Source of the DNA: an uncultured Eubacterium sp.
GTDB taxonomy: Bacteria > Bacillota > Clostridia > Oscillospirales > Acutalibacteraceae
Assembly: GCF_934525195.1 (NCBI RefSeq)
Contig: NZ_CAKSZA010000003.1
Location: forward strand, 233,736 to 297,735
DNA length: 64,000 nucleotides
Reading direction: 5' to 3'
The notes below the pieces were generated by a model that ran no database searches, was not told the DNA's origin, and was given only the letters and a program-made list of their open reading frames with translations. Within the stretch, counting starts at the first letter, position 1. The number at the start of each line of letters is the position of its first letter. Below, one piece after another: positions 6,612 through 15,825 of this stretch. The position numbers and the translations under genes were made by a program.

Positions 6612-8629
6612 TGATTAAAAATCAAGATTTATATATCCAAAACCTGCTTTCAAATCAAGTCAGCGTGGGTAGCTTGGAAGATGCGTTGAGATTGTACAAC
6701 AGCAGCGAGGAACTTCGTGAAACACTCAACAATCCAAACTATCCTGCCGAGGAAAAACAGCAGGTAATCAACGATTTGTTTGCTCCGTCCGTAAGAGAAT
6801 TTTTGGGCGAGCTTGCCGAGAAGTGCCAGTGTGGCGACCTCGAGGAGCTTATTGAGGCATATATCGTTGAAGGTGACAGAAAAAAGAATATCGTTCATGC
6901 AACAGTAACTTGCATCAACCCTCCTGACGAAAAGCAACTCAAGGGTATTGAGGACTTCGTTCGTAAGGAAACAAAGAGCGAAAATGTTGTTGTTGACATA
7001 AAAAAAGATGCGTCTTTGGTTGGCGGTTTTGTAATTGCCGTTGAGGGCAAGGAGTATGACTTCTCTCTCAAAACAAAGATGCAGACTATCAAGGAGCAAA
7101 TTCTTCGTACTGCCAAGGAGAGTACCGGAAGCAACAAAGAGGTGCTTGAAGTTTTGCGCAAGGATATTAAGTCCTTCAAAGATAATCTTCAGGGCGAAGA
7201 AGTCGGTCAGGTAGTCAAGGTTGGCGATAATATCGCAACAATCGTTGGACTCGGCAATGCAATGTACGGCGAAATCGTTGTGTTTGAGGACGGCACAAAG
7301 GGTATGGTTCAAAACATCAACCACGACTCAATCGGCTGTATCCTCTTTGGTTCGGATGAAGAAATCGAGCAGGGCACAAAGGTTAAGCGTACAAAGAGAA
7401 AAGCAGGCGTTCCGGTAGGCGACAATTTTGTCGGCAGAGTTGTAAATGCTCTCGGCGAGCCAATTGACGGCTTGGGAGATATCGAAGCAAGCGATTACCG
7501 CTTGGTTGAGCAACCGGCTCCGTCAATCGTTGACAGAAAATCGGTTTCAAAGCCGATGGAAACAGGTATTCTTGCTATCGACTCTATGTTCCCGATAGGC
7601 AGAGGTCAGCGTGAACTTATCATCGGTGACCGTCAGACAGGTAAAACATCTATTGCAATTGACACTATCATTAACCAAAAGGGCAAGGACACAATCTGTG
7701 TTTACAATGCCATCGGTCAAAAAGCGTCAACTGTTGCAAAACTTGTTAACACACTCAAAAAGAACGGTGCTATGGATTACACAATCGTTGTGTGCTCAAC
7801 AGCATCGGATGCGGCTTCACTTCAATATATTTCTCCGTATTCGGCAACGGCTATGGCTGAATACTTTATGTACAAGGGCAAGGATTGCCTCATCGTGTAT
7901 GATGATTTGAGCAAGCACGCTGTTGCTTACCGTGCAATCTCTCTGCTTTTAGGCAGACCGCCTGGACGAGAGGCTTATCCGGGTGATGTGTTCTATTTGC
8001 ACTCAAGACTTCTTGAGCGTTCAAGCCGTTTGAGTGACGAGCTTGGCGGCGGTTCAATCACTGCCTTGCCTATCATCGAAACTCAGGCAGGCGACGTATC
8101 TGCATACATCCCAACAAACGTTATTTCAATTACAGACGGTCAGATTTATCTCGAAAGTGACCTTTTCTTCTCAGGTCAAAGACCTGCGGTTAATGTCGGT
8201 CTTTCCGTATCCCGTGTCGGCGGTGCGGCTCAAACAAAGGCTATGAAGAAAGCAGCAGGCTCACTTCGTGTTGATTTGGCACAGTTCAGAGAAATGGAAG
8301 TGTTCACCCAGTTCTCCTCTGATTTGGATGATGACACAAAGATGCAGCTTAAGTATGGTTCGGGTCTTATGGAACTTCTTAAACAGCCGCTCACACATCC
8401 TATGTCACTTGCACAGCAGGTTATCACTCTTGTTGGTGCAATCGGCAAGAAGTTTGTTGACGTGCCAAAGGACAAACTCAAGAGCTATCAGGGTGAAATG
8501 CTCGAATATTTTGAAAATCATCACAGCGACCTTGTTGCTGAAATCGACACTCAAAAGGTGCTTGATGATGATTTGAAGGCTTCAATCCTCGATGTGATTG
8601 ATGAATTCGGAAAGGCAAATAATGGCTAA
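6611..8629 (+). CDS. atpHA: Fused F1Fo ATP synthase delta-alpha subunit (AtpH::AtpA)
   Basis: 672-codon continuous ORF. Residues 1 to about 165 form a complete delta (OSCP) subunit: a helical N-terminal domain, then the typical C-terminal segment with SLVGGFVIAVEGKEYDFSLK. A linker of about 10 residues (around 166-175) leads into a full-length alpha subunit, beginning at its N-terminal helix (NKEVLEVLRKDI) and the DNIATIVGLG barrel strand. Walker A (GDRQTGKTS) is at about 339-347, with ALPIIETQAGDVSAYIPTNV further on. Alpha has about 497 residues, a normal length. No stop or frameshift is visible at the junction. The only weak internal start I can find is a GTG at 7142-7144 with GGAAG about 10 nt upstream. 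The 3' end overlaps atpG by 8 nt. Confidence 0.93.
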   Translation: MIKNQDLYIQNLLSNQVSVGSLEDALRLYNSSEELRETLNNPNYPAEEKQQVINDLFAPSVREFLGELAEKCQCGDLEELIEAYIVEGDRKKNIVHATVTCINPPDEKQLKGIEDFVRKETKSENVVVDIKKDASLVGGFVIAVEGKEYDFSLKTKMQTIKEQILRTAKESTGSNKEVLEVLRKDIKSFKDNLQGEEVGQVVKVGDNIATIVGLGNAMYGEIVVFEDGTKGMVQNINHDSIGCILFGSDEEIEQGTKVKRTKRKAGVPVGDNFVGRVVNALGEPIDGLGDIEASDYRLVEQPAPSIVDRKSVSKPMETGILAIDSMFPIGRGQRELIIGDRQTGKTSIAIDTIINQKGKDTICVYNAIGQKASTVAKLVNTLKKNGAMDYTIVVCSTASDAASLQYISPYSATAMAEYFMYKGKDCLIVYDDLSKHAVAYRAISLLLGRPPGREAYPGDVFYLHSRLLERSSRLSDELGGGSITALPIIETQAGDVSAYIPTNVISITDGQIYLESDLFFSGQRPAVNVGLSVSRVGGAAQTKAMKKAAGSLRVDLAQFREMEVFTQFSSDLDDDTKMQLKYGSGLMELLKQPLTHPMSLAQQVITLVGAIGKKFVDVPKDKLKSYQGEMLEYFENHHSDLVAEIDTQKVLDDDLKASILDVIDEFGKANNG

Positions 8630-9518
8630 TGCAAGAGAAATCCAGGGCAGAATAAAGTCTATCAAGGACACTATGAAAATCACAAATGCAATGTATATGG
8701 TGTCCTCGTCAAAACTTCAAAAAGCCCGCAGAGATTTAAAAAACACAGAGCCTTATTTCTTTATGATTCAAGACAGTCTTGCAAAGATTTTGGATGTTGC
8801 GCCGGAGGTCGGTTCGGTATATTTTGACGAAAGACCAAACAAAGTCGGCGATGACAGAATCGTTGCATATCTTGTAATTACTGCCGATAAGGGCTTGGCA
8901 GGTGCGTATAACCACAATGTTATCAAACTTGCCGAGAAGTGCACAGTTGATGACGGTTGCAACAATATGCTTTTTGTTGTCGGTCAGCTCGGCAGACATT
9001 TCTTTGAAAAAAAGGAAATTCCGATTGACATTAATTTCAGATATGCGGCACAAAATCCTACTGTTAACCGTGCAAGACATATCAGCGAAAAAATCGTTTC
9101 GATGTTTCTTGACAAAAAGATTGACGAGGTTCATGTTGTATATACAAAAATGGTCAATTCAATGACGGTTGAGGCGGTCAGCACTCAGCTTCTTCCGTTG
9201 AAGAAGGGCAGTATCAATATGCAAAGCAACGAACTTGTTGAGCACTATAACGATGCAGTATTTATGCCTGATGTAAAAACTGCGTTTGACTCGATTGCTC
9301 CAAGCTATATTGCAGGCTTTGTGTACGGTGCACTTGTGGAGAGCTATTGCAGCGAGCACAACGCTCGTATGATGGCAATGCAAAACGCATCGGACAGTGC
9401 CAATTCTATGATTAAAGATTTGTCCATTCAGTTTAACAGAGCACGACAGGCAGCGATTACACAGGAAATCAGTGAGGTTTGCGGCGGCGCAAGTCACGCT
9501 GCTCAAGAGGCTCAATAA
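8622..9518 (+). CDS. atpG: F1Fo ATP synthase subunit gamma
   Basis: 298-aa central rotor shaft. The start at 8622 gives the canonical N-terminus MANAREIQGRIKSIKDTMKITNAM, overlapping the end of the delta-alpha gene by 8 nt. Both terminal helices that form the coiled-coil shaft are recognisable (N-terminal to about residue 55; C-terminal with SMIKDLSIQFNRARQAAITQEI). The central segment is the usual Rossmann-like domain with TADKGLAGAYN. Length is normal. The overlap implies translational coupling to the fused subunit upstream. Confidence 0.95.
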   Translation: MANAREIQGRIKSIKDTMKITNAMYMVSSSKLQKARRDLKNTEPYFFMIQDSLAKILDVAPEVGSVYFDERPNKVGDDRIVAYLVITADKGLAGAYNHNVIKLAEKCTVDDGCNNMLFVVGQLGRHFFEKKEIPIDINFRYAAQNPTVNRARHISEKIVSMFLDKKIDEVHVVYTKMVNSMTVEAVSTQLLPLKKGSINMQSNELVEHYNDAVFMPDVKTAFDSIAPSYIAGFVYGALVESYCSEHNARMMAMQNASDSANSMIKDLSIQFNRARQAAITQEISEVCGGASHAAQEAQ

Positions 9519-9544
9519 CAACCTTTCAGAAAGGTAATAATAGT

Positions 9545-10927
9545 ATGAATTACGGTAAAATAACACAAGTTATGGGACCTGTTGTTGATGTACAGTTTGA
9601 CGGAGAACTTCCAAAAATCAAGGAAGCGCTCGAAGTCGAAAACGACGGCAAGCGTGCCGTTATGGAAGTTGCACAGCATATCGGCGGAAACACAGTTCGT
9701 TGCATTATGCTTGCCGCTTCTGAGGGCTTGTACAAGGATATGCAGGTTGCCGCAACAGGCGATTCAATCAAAGTGCCTATCGGCGAAAAAACTTTGGGCA
9801 GACTTTTTAATGTTGTCGGCGAAACCATAGATGATTTGGAAAATTTGGATAACGAGGAGCATTGGTCAATTCACCGTAAAGCTCCGAGCTTTGACGAGCA
9901 ATCGGACGAAGTAGAGATTTTGGAAACAGGTATCAAGGTTATCGACCTTCTTACTCCTTACCAAAAGGGTGGTAAAATCGGTTTGTTCGGCGGTGCCGGT
10001 GTAGGTAAAACCGTACTTATTCAGGAACTTATCACCAATGTTGCAACTCAGCACGGCGGTTATTCCATCTTCACAGGTGTCGGTGAGCGTTCAAGAGAGG
10101 GTAATGACCTTTGGAACGAAATGAAAGAGTCGGGCGTAATTAACAAGACTGCTTTGGTTTTCGGTCAGATGAACGAGCCACCCGGAGCAAGAATGAGAGT
10201 TGCCGAAACAGGACTTACAATGGCAGAGTATTTCCGTGACAAACAGCATCAGGATGTGCTTCTTTTCATTGATAATATCTTCAGATTTATTCAGGCAGGC
10301 TCTGAGGTTTCCGCTCTTTTGGGCAGAATGCCGTCAGCCGTTGGTTATCAGCCGACTTTGGCAACCGATGTCGGCGAACTTCAGGAGAGAATTACCTCCA
10401 CAAAGAACGGCTCAATCACATCCGTTCAGGCTGTTTATGTTCCTGCCGATGACCTTACAGACCCTGCTCCTGCAACAACCTTTGCTCACCTTGACGCAAC
10501 TACCGTTCTTTCTCGTAAGATAGTAGAAAAAGGTATTTATCCTGCGGTTGACCCTCTTGAGTCCAACTCAAGAATTTTGGAAGCTGATGTTGTAGGTGAG
10601 GAACACTATGAGGTTGCCTGCAAGGTTCAGGAATATTTGCAGAAGTACAAGGAACTTCAGGATATCATCGCAATCCTCGGTATGGAGGAATTGTCCGATG
10701 ATGATAAGCTTTCTGTATATCGTGCAAGAAAGATTGAAAAGTTCTTGTCACAGCCGTTCCATGTAGCAGAAACATTTACAGGCTTAAAGGGCGTTTATGT
10801 TCCGCTCAAGGAATCTGTAAGAGGCTTCAAGGCTATTGTTGACGGTGAAGTTGACGACTTGCCTGAAATGGCGTTCTTCAATGTCGGTACTATTGATGAC
10901 GCTATTGAAAAAGCAAAAACACTTTAA
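9545..10927 (+). CDS. atpD: F1Fo ATP synthase subunit beta
   Basis: 460-aa catalytic subunit. The start at 9545 (MNYGKITQVMGPVVDVQF) is chosen because it matches the family N-terminus and follows AAAGGT. Walker A is GGAGVGKT, and the catalytic Glu/Arg region GERSREGNDL and the adjoining MNEPPGARMRV block are intact. Beta pairs with alpha to form the three catalytic interfaces. The C-terminal helix-loop segment (DELSD-like, here EELSDDDKL) that contacts gamma is present. Nothing unusual apart from its fused partner. Confidence 0.97.
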   Translation: MNYGKITQVMGPVVDVQFDGELPKIKEALEVENDGKRAVMEVAQHIGGNTVRCIMLAASEGLYKDMQVAATGDSIKVPIGEKTLGRLFNVVGETIDDLENLDNEEHWSIHRKAPSFDEQSDEVEILETGIKVIDLLTPYQKGGKIGLFGGAGVGKTVLIQELITNVATQHGGYSIFTGVGERSREGNDLWNEMKESGVINKTALVFGQMNEPPGARMRVAETGLTMAEYFRDKQHQDVLLFIDNIFRFIQAGSEVSALLGRMPSAVGYQPTLATDVGELQERITSTKNGSITSVQAVYVPADDLTDPAPATTFAHLDATTVLSRKIVEKGIYPAVDPLESNSRILEADVVGEEHYEVACKVQEYLQKYKELQDIIAILGMEELSDDDKLSVYRARKIEKFLSQPFHVAETFTGLKGVYVPLKESVRGFKAIVDGEVDDLPEMAFFNVGTIDDAIEKAKTL

Positions 10928-10939
10928 TTGGTGATTTAT

Positions 10940-11353
10940 ATGAACACTTTTAAATTGAAGATTGTTGCGTCAAATCGCATCTTTTTTGACGGCGAGGCGC
11001 AAAGTCTTGTTGTGCCCGTTGCGGAAGAGGGACTTTGCGGATTTTTGGCAAACCACGAAAACACGGTTGCACCTATCGAATTTGGCGAAATGAAGTTCAC
11101 GGATGTCGAGGGCAATGTGACAGAAGCGTTTGTCGGTTCGGGACTTTTGGAGTTCTTCGACAATCGTGCAAACCTTGTGTGCATTTCTGCAGAACTTCCC
11201 GAAGAAATCGATAAGCGCCGTGCTCAAGAGGCTGCCGAAAGAGCGGAAGAGGAACTTCGTCAACAACATTCGCTTGATGAATATTACCAAATCCAAGCAA
11301 ATCTTTCTCGTGCGATGGAACGACTTAAAATTAAAAATAAGCATCAAATATAA
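10940..11353 (+). CDS. atpC: F1Fo ATP synthase subunit epsilon
   Basis: 137-aa rotor subunit. An N-terminal beta-sandwich (about residues 1-85; FKLKIVASNRIFFDGEAQSLVVP) is followed by a C-terminal helical pair (about 90-137; Glu/Arg/Ala-rich), the regulatory arm that can inhibit hydrolysis. The ATG at 10940 is preferred over a TTG at 10928, since GGTG precedes it by 6 nt and the family start is M-x-x-F-x-L-x-I. It is the last gene of the operon and is followed by a terminator. Confidence 0.93.
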   Translation: MNTFKLKIVASNRIFFDGEAQSLVVPVAEEGLCGFLANHENTVAPIEFGEMKFTDVEGNVTEAFVGSGLLEFFDNRANLVCISAELPEEIDKRRAQEAAERAEEELRQQHSLDEYYQIQANLSRAMERLKIKNKHQI

Positions 11354-11378
11354 AAGTTTAATACTGATTTTTAACAAT

Positions 11379-11417
11379 AAACCGATTTCGTTTTTTAACG
11401 GAGTCGGTTTGTTTTTG
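11379..11417 (+). terminator. ATP synthase operon terminator
   Basis: AAACCGATTTCGTT pairs with AACGGAGTCGGTTT (three non-Watson-Crick positions) and is followed by GTTTTTGTTTTG. Confidence 0.7.
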
Positions 11418-11479
11418 TTTTGTGAAAATTCACTATGATACTGTGCCTAATTTTGTGTACTATTATTGCAGAAATTTTG

Positions 11480-11531
11480 TTGAAAACGCCAATACTGTAT
11501 GATAAAATAAATTTGATATATCTTGATATAT
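11480..11531 (+). promoter_or_regulatory. iol operon promoter and tandem repeat
   Basis: TTGAAA (11480-11485), 17-bp spacer, TAAAAT (11503-11508). Directly downstream is a tandem direct repeat, TTGATATAT-C-TTGATATAT (11513-11531), around the expected transcription start, a plausible repressor operator. Confidence 0.55.
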
Positions 11532-11571
11532 GCGGGGGAAACTCTGTAATTTCTACAAAAGGGGTATTGCT

Positions 11572-12585
11572 ATGCAAAAACTAAAGGTGGGCATTATCGG
11601 TGCCGGAAGAATCGGACAGGTTCATGCAAAATCAATCACTTATCATATTCCGCAGGCGGAAATCGTTTCAATTTCGGACATTTATTTGGAAGGTGCAATG
11701 AAAGTTGCCGATGAATTGGGAATTCCAAACGCGTGTGCGGATTATCACGAAATCCTTAATAACCCAGAAATTGAGGCGGTTCTCATTTGCTCGTCAACCG
11801 ACACACATGCAGACATTGCGGTTGAGGCTGCTGAGGCAGGCAAGCACATTTTCTGCGAAAAGCCTGTTGATTTGACCGTTGCAAAAATCAAAAAAGTTGT
11901 TTCTGCTGTTGAAAAAGCAGGTGTAAAACTTCAAATCGGCTTCAACAGAAGATATGACCACAACTTTGCCGAAATCAAACGCCTTGCAAATGAGGGCAAA
12001 CTCGGCAATCTTCAAACAATTAAAATTACATCTCGTGACCCTGAGCCTCCGGCAATCGAATATGTCAAGGTGTCGGGCGGTATCTTCCTTGATATGACGG
12101 TTCACGATTTTGATATGGCTCGCTTTATCGGCGGTGAGGTAGAAGAAGTTTATGCCAACGCAACCGTTATGGTTGACCCGGCAATCGGCGAGGCGGGAGA
12201 TGTTGACACCGCACTTGTTGCGCTTAAGTTTAAGAGCGGCGCAATCGGCGTTATTGACAACTGTCGTAAGGCTTGCTACGGCTACGACCAAAGACTTGAA
12301 GTTTTCGGTTCGGGCGGTCAGGCTTCTGCGTCAAACGACACTCCGACAAATGTTGCTTACATCAATGATGACGGCAATCGCACCGACAAGCCTCTTTATT
12401 TCTTCCTTGAAAGATATATGCAGTCGTTTGCAGACGAAATGAAAGAATTTATCAATGCCGTTCAAAATGATGTTCCTACAAAGACAACGGTAAATGACGG
12501 CTTGGAGGCACTCCGTCTCGGTTTGGCTGCAAAGTTGTCGGTTGCAGAACATCGTCCTGTTAAGCTTTCAGAAATTGAATGTTGA
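11572..12585 (+). CDS. iolG: myo-Inositol 2-dehydrogenase
   Basis: 337-aa Gfo/Idh/MocA-family NAD-dependent oxidoreductase that oxidises myo-inositol to 2-keto-myo-inositol (scyllo-inosose). The N-terminal Rossmann motif is GIIGAGRIG (residues 6-14), the cofactor/catalytic Lys is in CEKPVD (about residue 97), and DMTVHDFDMARFIGG carries the Asp/His active-site block. The start at 11572 follows AAAGGGG; the upstream in-frame extension lacks similarity. It is followed 15 bp later by iolD. Family members act on several sugars, but the neighbours make the inositol assignment strong. Confidence 0.9.
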   Translation: MQKLKVGIIGAGRIGQVHAKSITYHIPQAEIVSISDIYLEGAMKVADELGIPNACADYHEILNNPEIEAVLICSSTDTHADIAVEAAEAGKHIFCEKPVDLTVAKIKKVVSAVEKAGVKLQIGFNRRYDHNFAEIKRLANEGKLGNLQTIKITSRDPEPPAIEYVKVSGGIFLDMTVHDFDMARFIGGEVEEVYANATVMVDPAIGEAGDVDTALVALKFKSGAIGVIDNCRKACYGYDQRLEVFGSGGQASASNDTPTNVAYINDDGNRTDKPLYFFLERYMQSFADEMKEFINAVQNDVPTKTTVNDGLEALRLGLAAKLSVAEHRPVKLSEIEC

Positions 12586-12600
12586 TAACGGGGTGACGGT

Positions 12601-14454
12601 ATGAAACGAGAAAGATTGACAATGGCGCAGGCTCTTGTCAAGTTCCTTGATAACCAATACATAGAAGTGGACGGAGTTGAGTCAAAATTCGTCAACGGAA
12701 TTTTTGGAATTTTCGGCCACGGCTGTGTAGTCGGAGTAGGTCAGGCACTTGAACAGGGCGGCCATAACTTAAAATTTTATCAGGGCAAAAACGAGCAGAA
12801 TATGGCTCTTGCCGCTGTTGCTTATGCAAAACAAACAGACAGAAAGGCGATTATTCCGTGCGTTTCGTCTATCGGACCCGGTGCAACCAATATGGTGACC
12901 GCTTGTGGCTGTGCAACGGCAAACAGAATTCCGCTTCTTGTCCTGCCGGGTGACACATTCGCTTGTCGTCAGCCCGACCCTGTTTTGCAACAGGCAGAAT
13001 TTTTTGACAATTACGGCAGAACGGTTACCGATGCGTTCAAGGGTGTTTGCCATTATTTTGACAGAATTATTCGCCCCGAACAGCTTATGACTGCCTGCAT
13101 AAACGCAATGAGAGTGCTCACCGACCCTGCCGACACGGGTGCGGTTTGCCTTGCAATGCCTCAGGATGTTGAGGGCGAGGCATATGATTATCCGGAGCAC
13201 TTCCTCCAAAAACGAGTTTGGCATATAGACAGACGACCTGTAAGTGCTTCACAGCTTGACCGTGCAACACAGATGATTAAATCCGCAAAAAAGCCGATTA
13301 TCGTTTGTGGCGGCGGTGTTAGATATTCAGGCGCAGAAAAAGAGCTTCAGGCTCTTGCCGAAAAATACAACATTCCTGTGTCCGAAACTCAAGCAGGCAA
13401 GGGACTTATTGATTGGAATCATCCGCTTAATTTGGGCGGTATCGGTGTAACGGGTGGCAAGGCGGCAAATGTTATCGGCAGAGATGCAGACCTTGTTATC
13501 GGCGTCGGCACAAGATTTACAGATTTTACCACTTCGTCAAAATGGCTTTTCAGCGAGAACAGAAAGGTGCTCGGTATAAATATTTGCCCATTTGATGCGT
13601 ACAAAATGGACGCGGAGGCTATTGTTGCCGATGCCAAGGAAACTTTGACGGCACTTATTGAGTCGCTTGACGGCTATAAAACCGCATATACAACCGAAAT
13701 TGCGGACGCCAAAAAAGAGTGGGACGCTATTGTTGACGAATATTATTCAACCGAGCTTGAGGGAGGACTCAATCAAACTCTTGCTCTCGGTATTATCAAT
13801 GAATTTATGAGCGAGGGCGACATTGCTCTCGGTTCGGCAGGTTCACTCCCCGGCGATATGCAACGACTTTTCAGACCTAACGGCGTCAGAACTTACCATA
13901 TGGAATACGGATATTCAAATATGGGATACGAGGTCAACGGTGCTTTAGGTGCAAAACTTGCAAAGCCTGAAGCAGAGGTGTACACTTTCTGCGGTGACGG
14001 TTCGTTTCTTATGGGTCACAGCGAGTTGTACACAGCTATTCAAGAGGGCTTGAAGATTAATATTTGCCTTTTTGACAATCTCGGTTGGGGCTGTATCGAA
14101 AATTTGCAAAACAATCAGGGCACAGATACTTTCGGTACGGTGTTCCGTGCAAGAAATCCAAAAACAGGTATGCTTGACGGTGACGAAATCGCTGTTGATT
14201 TTGCAAAAATCGCAGAGGGTTACGGCGCAAAGGCATACACAATTCGCACATCGGCAGAGTTGAAATCGGCTCTTGAAGATGCTAAAAAGCAGGAAAGACC
14301 TGTTTTGTTCGATATCAAGGTGCTTCCAAAAACCATGACTCCGGGATTTGAGTCGTGGTGGAGAGTCGGAGTTGCCGAGGTGTCAAAGAGCAAAAAAGTT
14401 GCCGAGGCTTATGATGATATGCAAAAACACATTGCACAAACCTTTGATTATTAA
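12601..14454 (+). CDS. iolD: 3D-(3,5/4)-trihydroxycyclohexane-1,2-dione acylhydrolase
   Basis: 617-aa thiamine-diphosphate enzyme of the acetolactate-synthase fold. It hydrolytically opens the diketo ring to 5-deoxy-D-glucuronate, step 3 of inositol breakdown. The N-terminal pyrimidine-binding domain has the activating Glu region (GKNEQNMALAAVAYAKQ), a central Rossmann-like domain follows (about 210-350), and the C-terminal PP domain has GDGSFLMGHSEL and DNLGWGCI (Mg-ThDP motif GDG...N). Length is normal. It is preceded by GGGGTGACGGT and lies between iolG and iolE. Confidence 0.93.
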   Translation: MKRERLTMAQALVKFLDNQYIEVDGVESKFVNGIFGIFGHGCVVGVGQALEQGGHNLKFYQGKNEQNMALAAVAYAKQTDRKAIIPCVSSIGPGATNMVTACGCATANRIPLLVLPGDTFACRQPDPVLQQAEFFDNYGRTVTDAFKGVCHYFDRIIRPEQLMTACINAMRVLTDPADTGAVCLAMPQDVEGEAYDYPEHFLQKRVWHIDRRPVSASQLDRATQMIKSAKKPIIVCGGGVRYSGAEKELQALAEKYNIPVSETQAGKGLIDWNHPLNLGGIGVTGGKAANVIGRDADLVIGVGTRFTDFTTSSKWLFSENRKVLGINICPFDAYKMDAEAIVADAKETLTALIESLDGYKTAYTTEIADAKKEWDAIVDEYYSTELEGGLNQTLALGIINEFMSEGDIALGSAGSLPGDMQRLFRPNGVRTYHMEYGYSNMGYEVNGALGAKLAKPEAEVYTFCGDGSFLMGHSELYTAIQEGLKINICLFDNLGWGCIENLQNNQGTDTFGTVFRARNPKTGMLDGDEIAVDFAKIAEGYGAKAYTIRTSAELKSALEDAKKQERPVLFDIKVLPKTMTPGFESWWRVGVAEVSKSKKVAEAYDDMQKHIAQTFDY

Positions 14455-14472
14455 CATAAAAGGAGAACTAAG

Positions 14473-15372
14473 ATGCTTAATCCTAACAAAGTTAAATTGG
14501 CGATTGCGCCGATTGGATGGACTAATGATGATATGCCTGATTTGGGAGCGGAAAACACTTTTGAACAGTGCATTTCCGAAATGGCACTTGCAGGCTTCAA
14601 GGGTAGCGAAATCGGAAATAAATATCCGTCAGACCCTGATGTTTTAAAGCCTTATCTTGACATCAGAGGACTTCAAATTTGCAATGCGTGGTTCTCGTCA
14701 TATCTCACATCAAAACCTTATGAGGAAACTATCGAGGCATTCAAGGCTCATTGCGACAAACTTCACAAGCTCGGTGCAAAAGTTATCGGTGCATCGGAGC
14801 AGGGCAATTCTATTCAGGGCGATTTGACAAAATCGATCCTTGACGAAAAGCCTTATTATACAGATGAGGAATGGGCTGTCGTTGCAAAAGGCTTTAATGA
14901 AATGGGCGAATATGCACGAAGCAAGGGTATGTATTTCACCGTTCATCACCATATGGGCACAGGTGTTCAGACAGTTGAGGAAATCGACAAACTTATGGAA
15001 CTTACAGACCCTGAACTTGTCTATCTTCTTTTTGACAGCGGTCACCTTACATTTGCAGGTATCGACCCTGTTCCCGTGCTTAAAAAGTATGTTGACCGAA
15101 TCAAGCACGTTCATCTCAAAGATGTTCGTCTTGATGTTTATAACAACGAGGTTGTGCCAAATCATATGTCGTTCCTTGATGCGGTCAGAGCAGGTGTGTT
15201 CACTGTTCCGGGTGACGGAGATGTGGACTTCAAGCCGATATTTGACATTTTGGAGGAAGCTGACTATGAGGGTTGGGTTGTTGTTGAAGCAGAGCAAGAC
15301 CCGGCAAAGGCAAATCCGTTTGAATATGCCGTTAAGGCACGCAAGTATATTGCAGAAAACACAGGGCTGTAA
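14473..15372 (+). CDS. iolE: myo-Inosose-2 dehydratase
   Basis: 299-aa TIM-barrel protein of the xylose-isomerase-like (AP endonuclease 2) superfamily. It dehydrates 2-keto-myo-inositol to the trihydroxycyclohexanedione used by IolD. The N-terminus VKLAIAPIGWTNDDMPDLG and the metal-ligand strands (FTVHHHMGTGVQT, LLFDSGHLTFAG, HVHLKDVR, VVVEAEQDP) are diagnostic for IolE. The SD is AAAAGGAG, 7 nt before the ATG. Operon order is iolG-iolD-iolE; iolB, iolC, iolA, iolJ and an iolR-type regulator are not in this window, so the later steps must be encoded elsewhere. Confidence 0.93.
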   Translation: MLNPNKVKLAIAPIGWTNDDMPDLGAENTFEQCISEMALAGFKGSEIGNKYPSDPDVLKPYLDIRGLQICNAWFSSYLTSKPYEETIEAFKAHCDKLHKLGAKVIGASEQGNSIQGDLTKSILDEKPYYTDEEWAVVAKGFNEMGEYARSKGMYFTVHHHMGTGVQTVEEIDKLMELTDPELVYLLFDSGHLTFAGIDPVPVLKKYVDRIKHVHLKDVRLDVYNNEVVPNHMSFLDAVRAGVFTVPGDGDVDFKPIFDILEEADYEGWVVVEAEQDPAKANPFEYAVKARKYIAENTGL

Positions 15373-15408
15373 ATTCTCCCTTGATATTAATGAACAGGAG
15401 GGATAAGT

Positions 15409-15756
15409 ATGGAGGATTACAATAATCAATATTATCAACCTAATCAAAATCCAAACCAACCACCGTATCAACCGCAGTATCAACAGCCGATTTATCATCA
15501 GCCGTATGACCCGACAACTGAGGTTATGAGTATCGGGGCATATATCTTAATGTTCGTACTCTCGGCAATCCCTGTTGTGAATATTATTTGTTGGATTGTG
15601 TGGCTTGTCAGTCCAAACACAAACAAAAACAAAAAGAACTTCATTTGGGCGCAAATCATTATGGTTGTTATTGCATATGCATTGGTGATTGTTTTAGCCA
15701 CAACAACAAGCTTGGGAGTAAATTATCTCAATGATTTAATGATTGCGTTGTTGTAA
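15409..15756 (+). CDS. Small two-helix membrane protein with Q/P/N/Y-rich N-terminus
   Basis: 115 aa, no recognised function. Residues 1-38 are dominated by Asn, Gln, Pro and Tyr (low complexity, hydrophilic). They are followed by two hydrophobic segments (about 43-65 and 81-103) separated by a short Lys/Asn-rich loop (NTNKNKKN). It is 36 bp after iolE with a good SD (AGGAGGGAT), ahead of an operon terminator, so it is probably cotranscribed with the iol genes. Proteins of this layout are common in gut clostridia with unknown roles, and I would not infer a link to inositol from position alone. Confidence 0.7.
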   Translation: MEDYNNQYYQPNQNPNQPPYQPQYQQPIYHQPYDPTTEVMSIGAYILMFVLSAIPVVNIICWIVWLVSPNTNKNKKNFIWAQIIMVVIAYALVIVLATTTSLGVNYLNDLMIALL

Positions 15757-15761
15757 AAATA

Positions 15762-15797
15762 AAACGCTGTGAGCTTTTGGGTTTACAGCGCTTTTTC
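15762..15797 (+). terminator. Terminator after the iol cluster
   Basis: ACGCTGTGA and TTTACAGCGC form a stem followed by TTTTTCTG. Confidence 0.7.
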
Positions 15798-15825
15798 TGC
15801 CGAAAATATTTGTAAAGAAAAAGTC

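Noticed and set aside
6611..8629. Sequencing error joining atpH and atpA
   Set aside because: Not excluded absolutely, but no stop codon, frameshift, SD-ATG pair or intergenic spacer remains at the junction, and a single error could not remove them all; treated as real.
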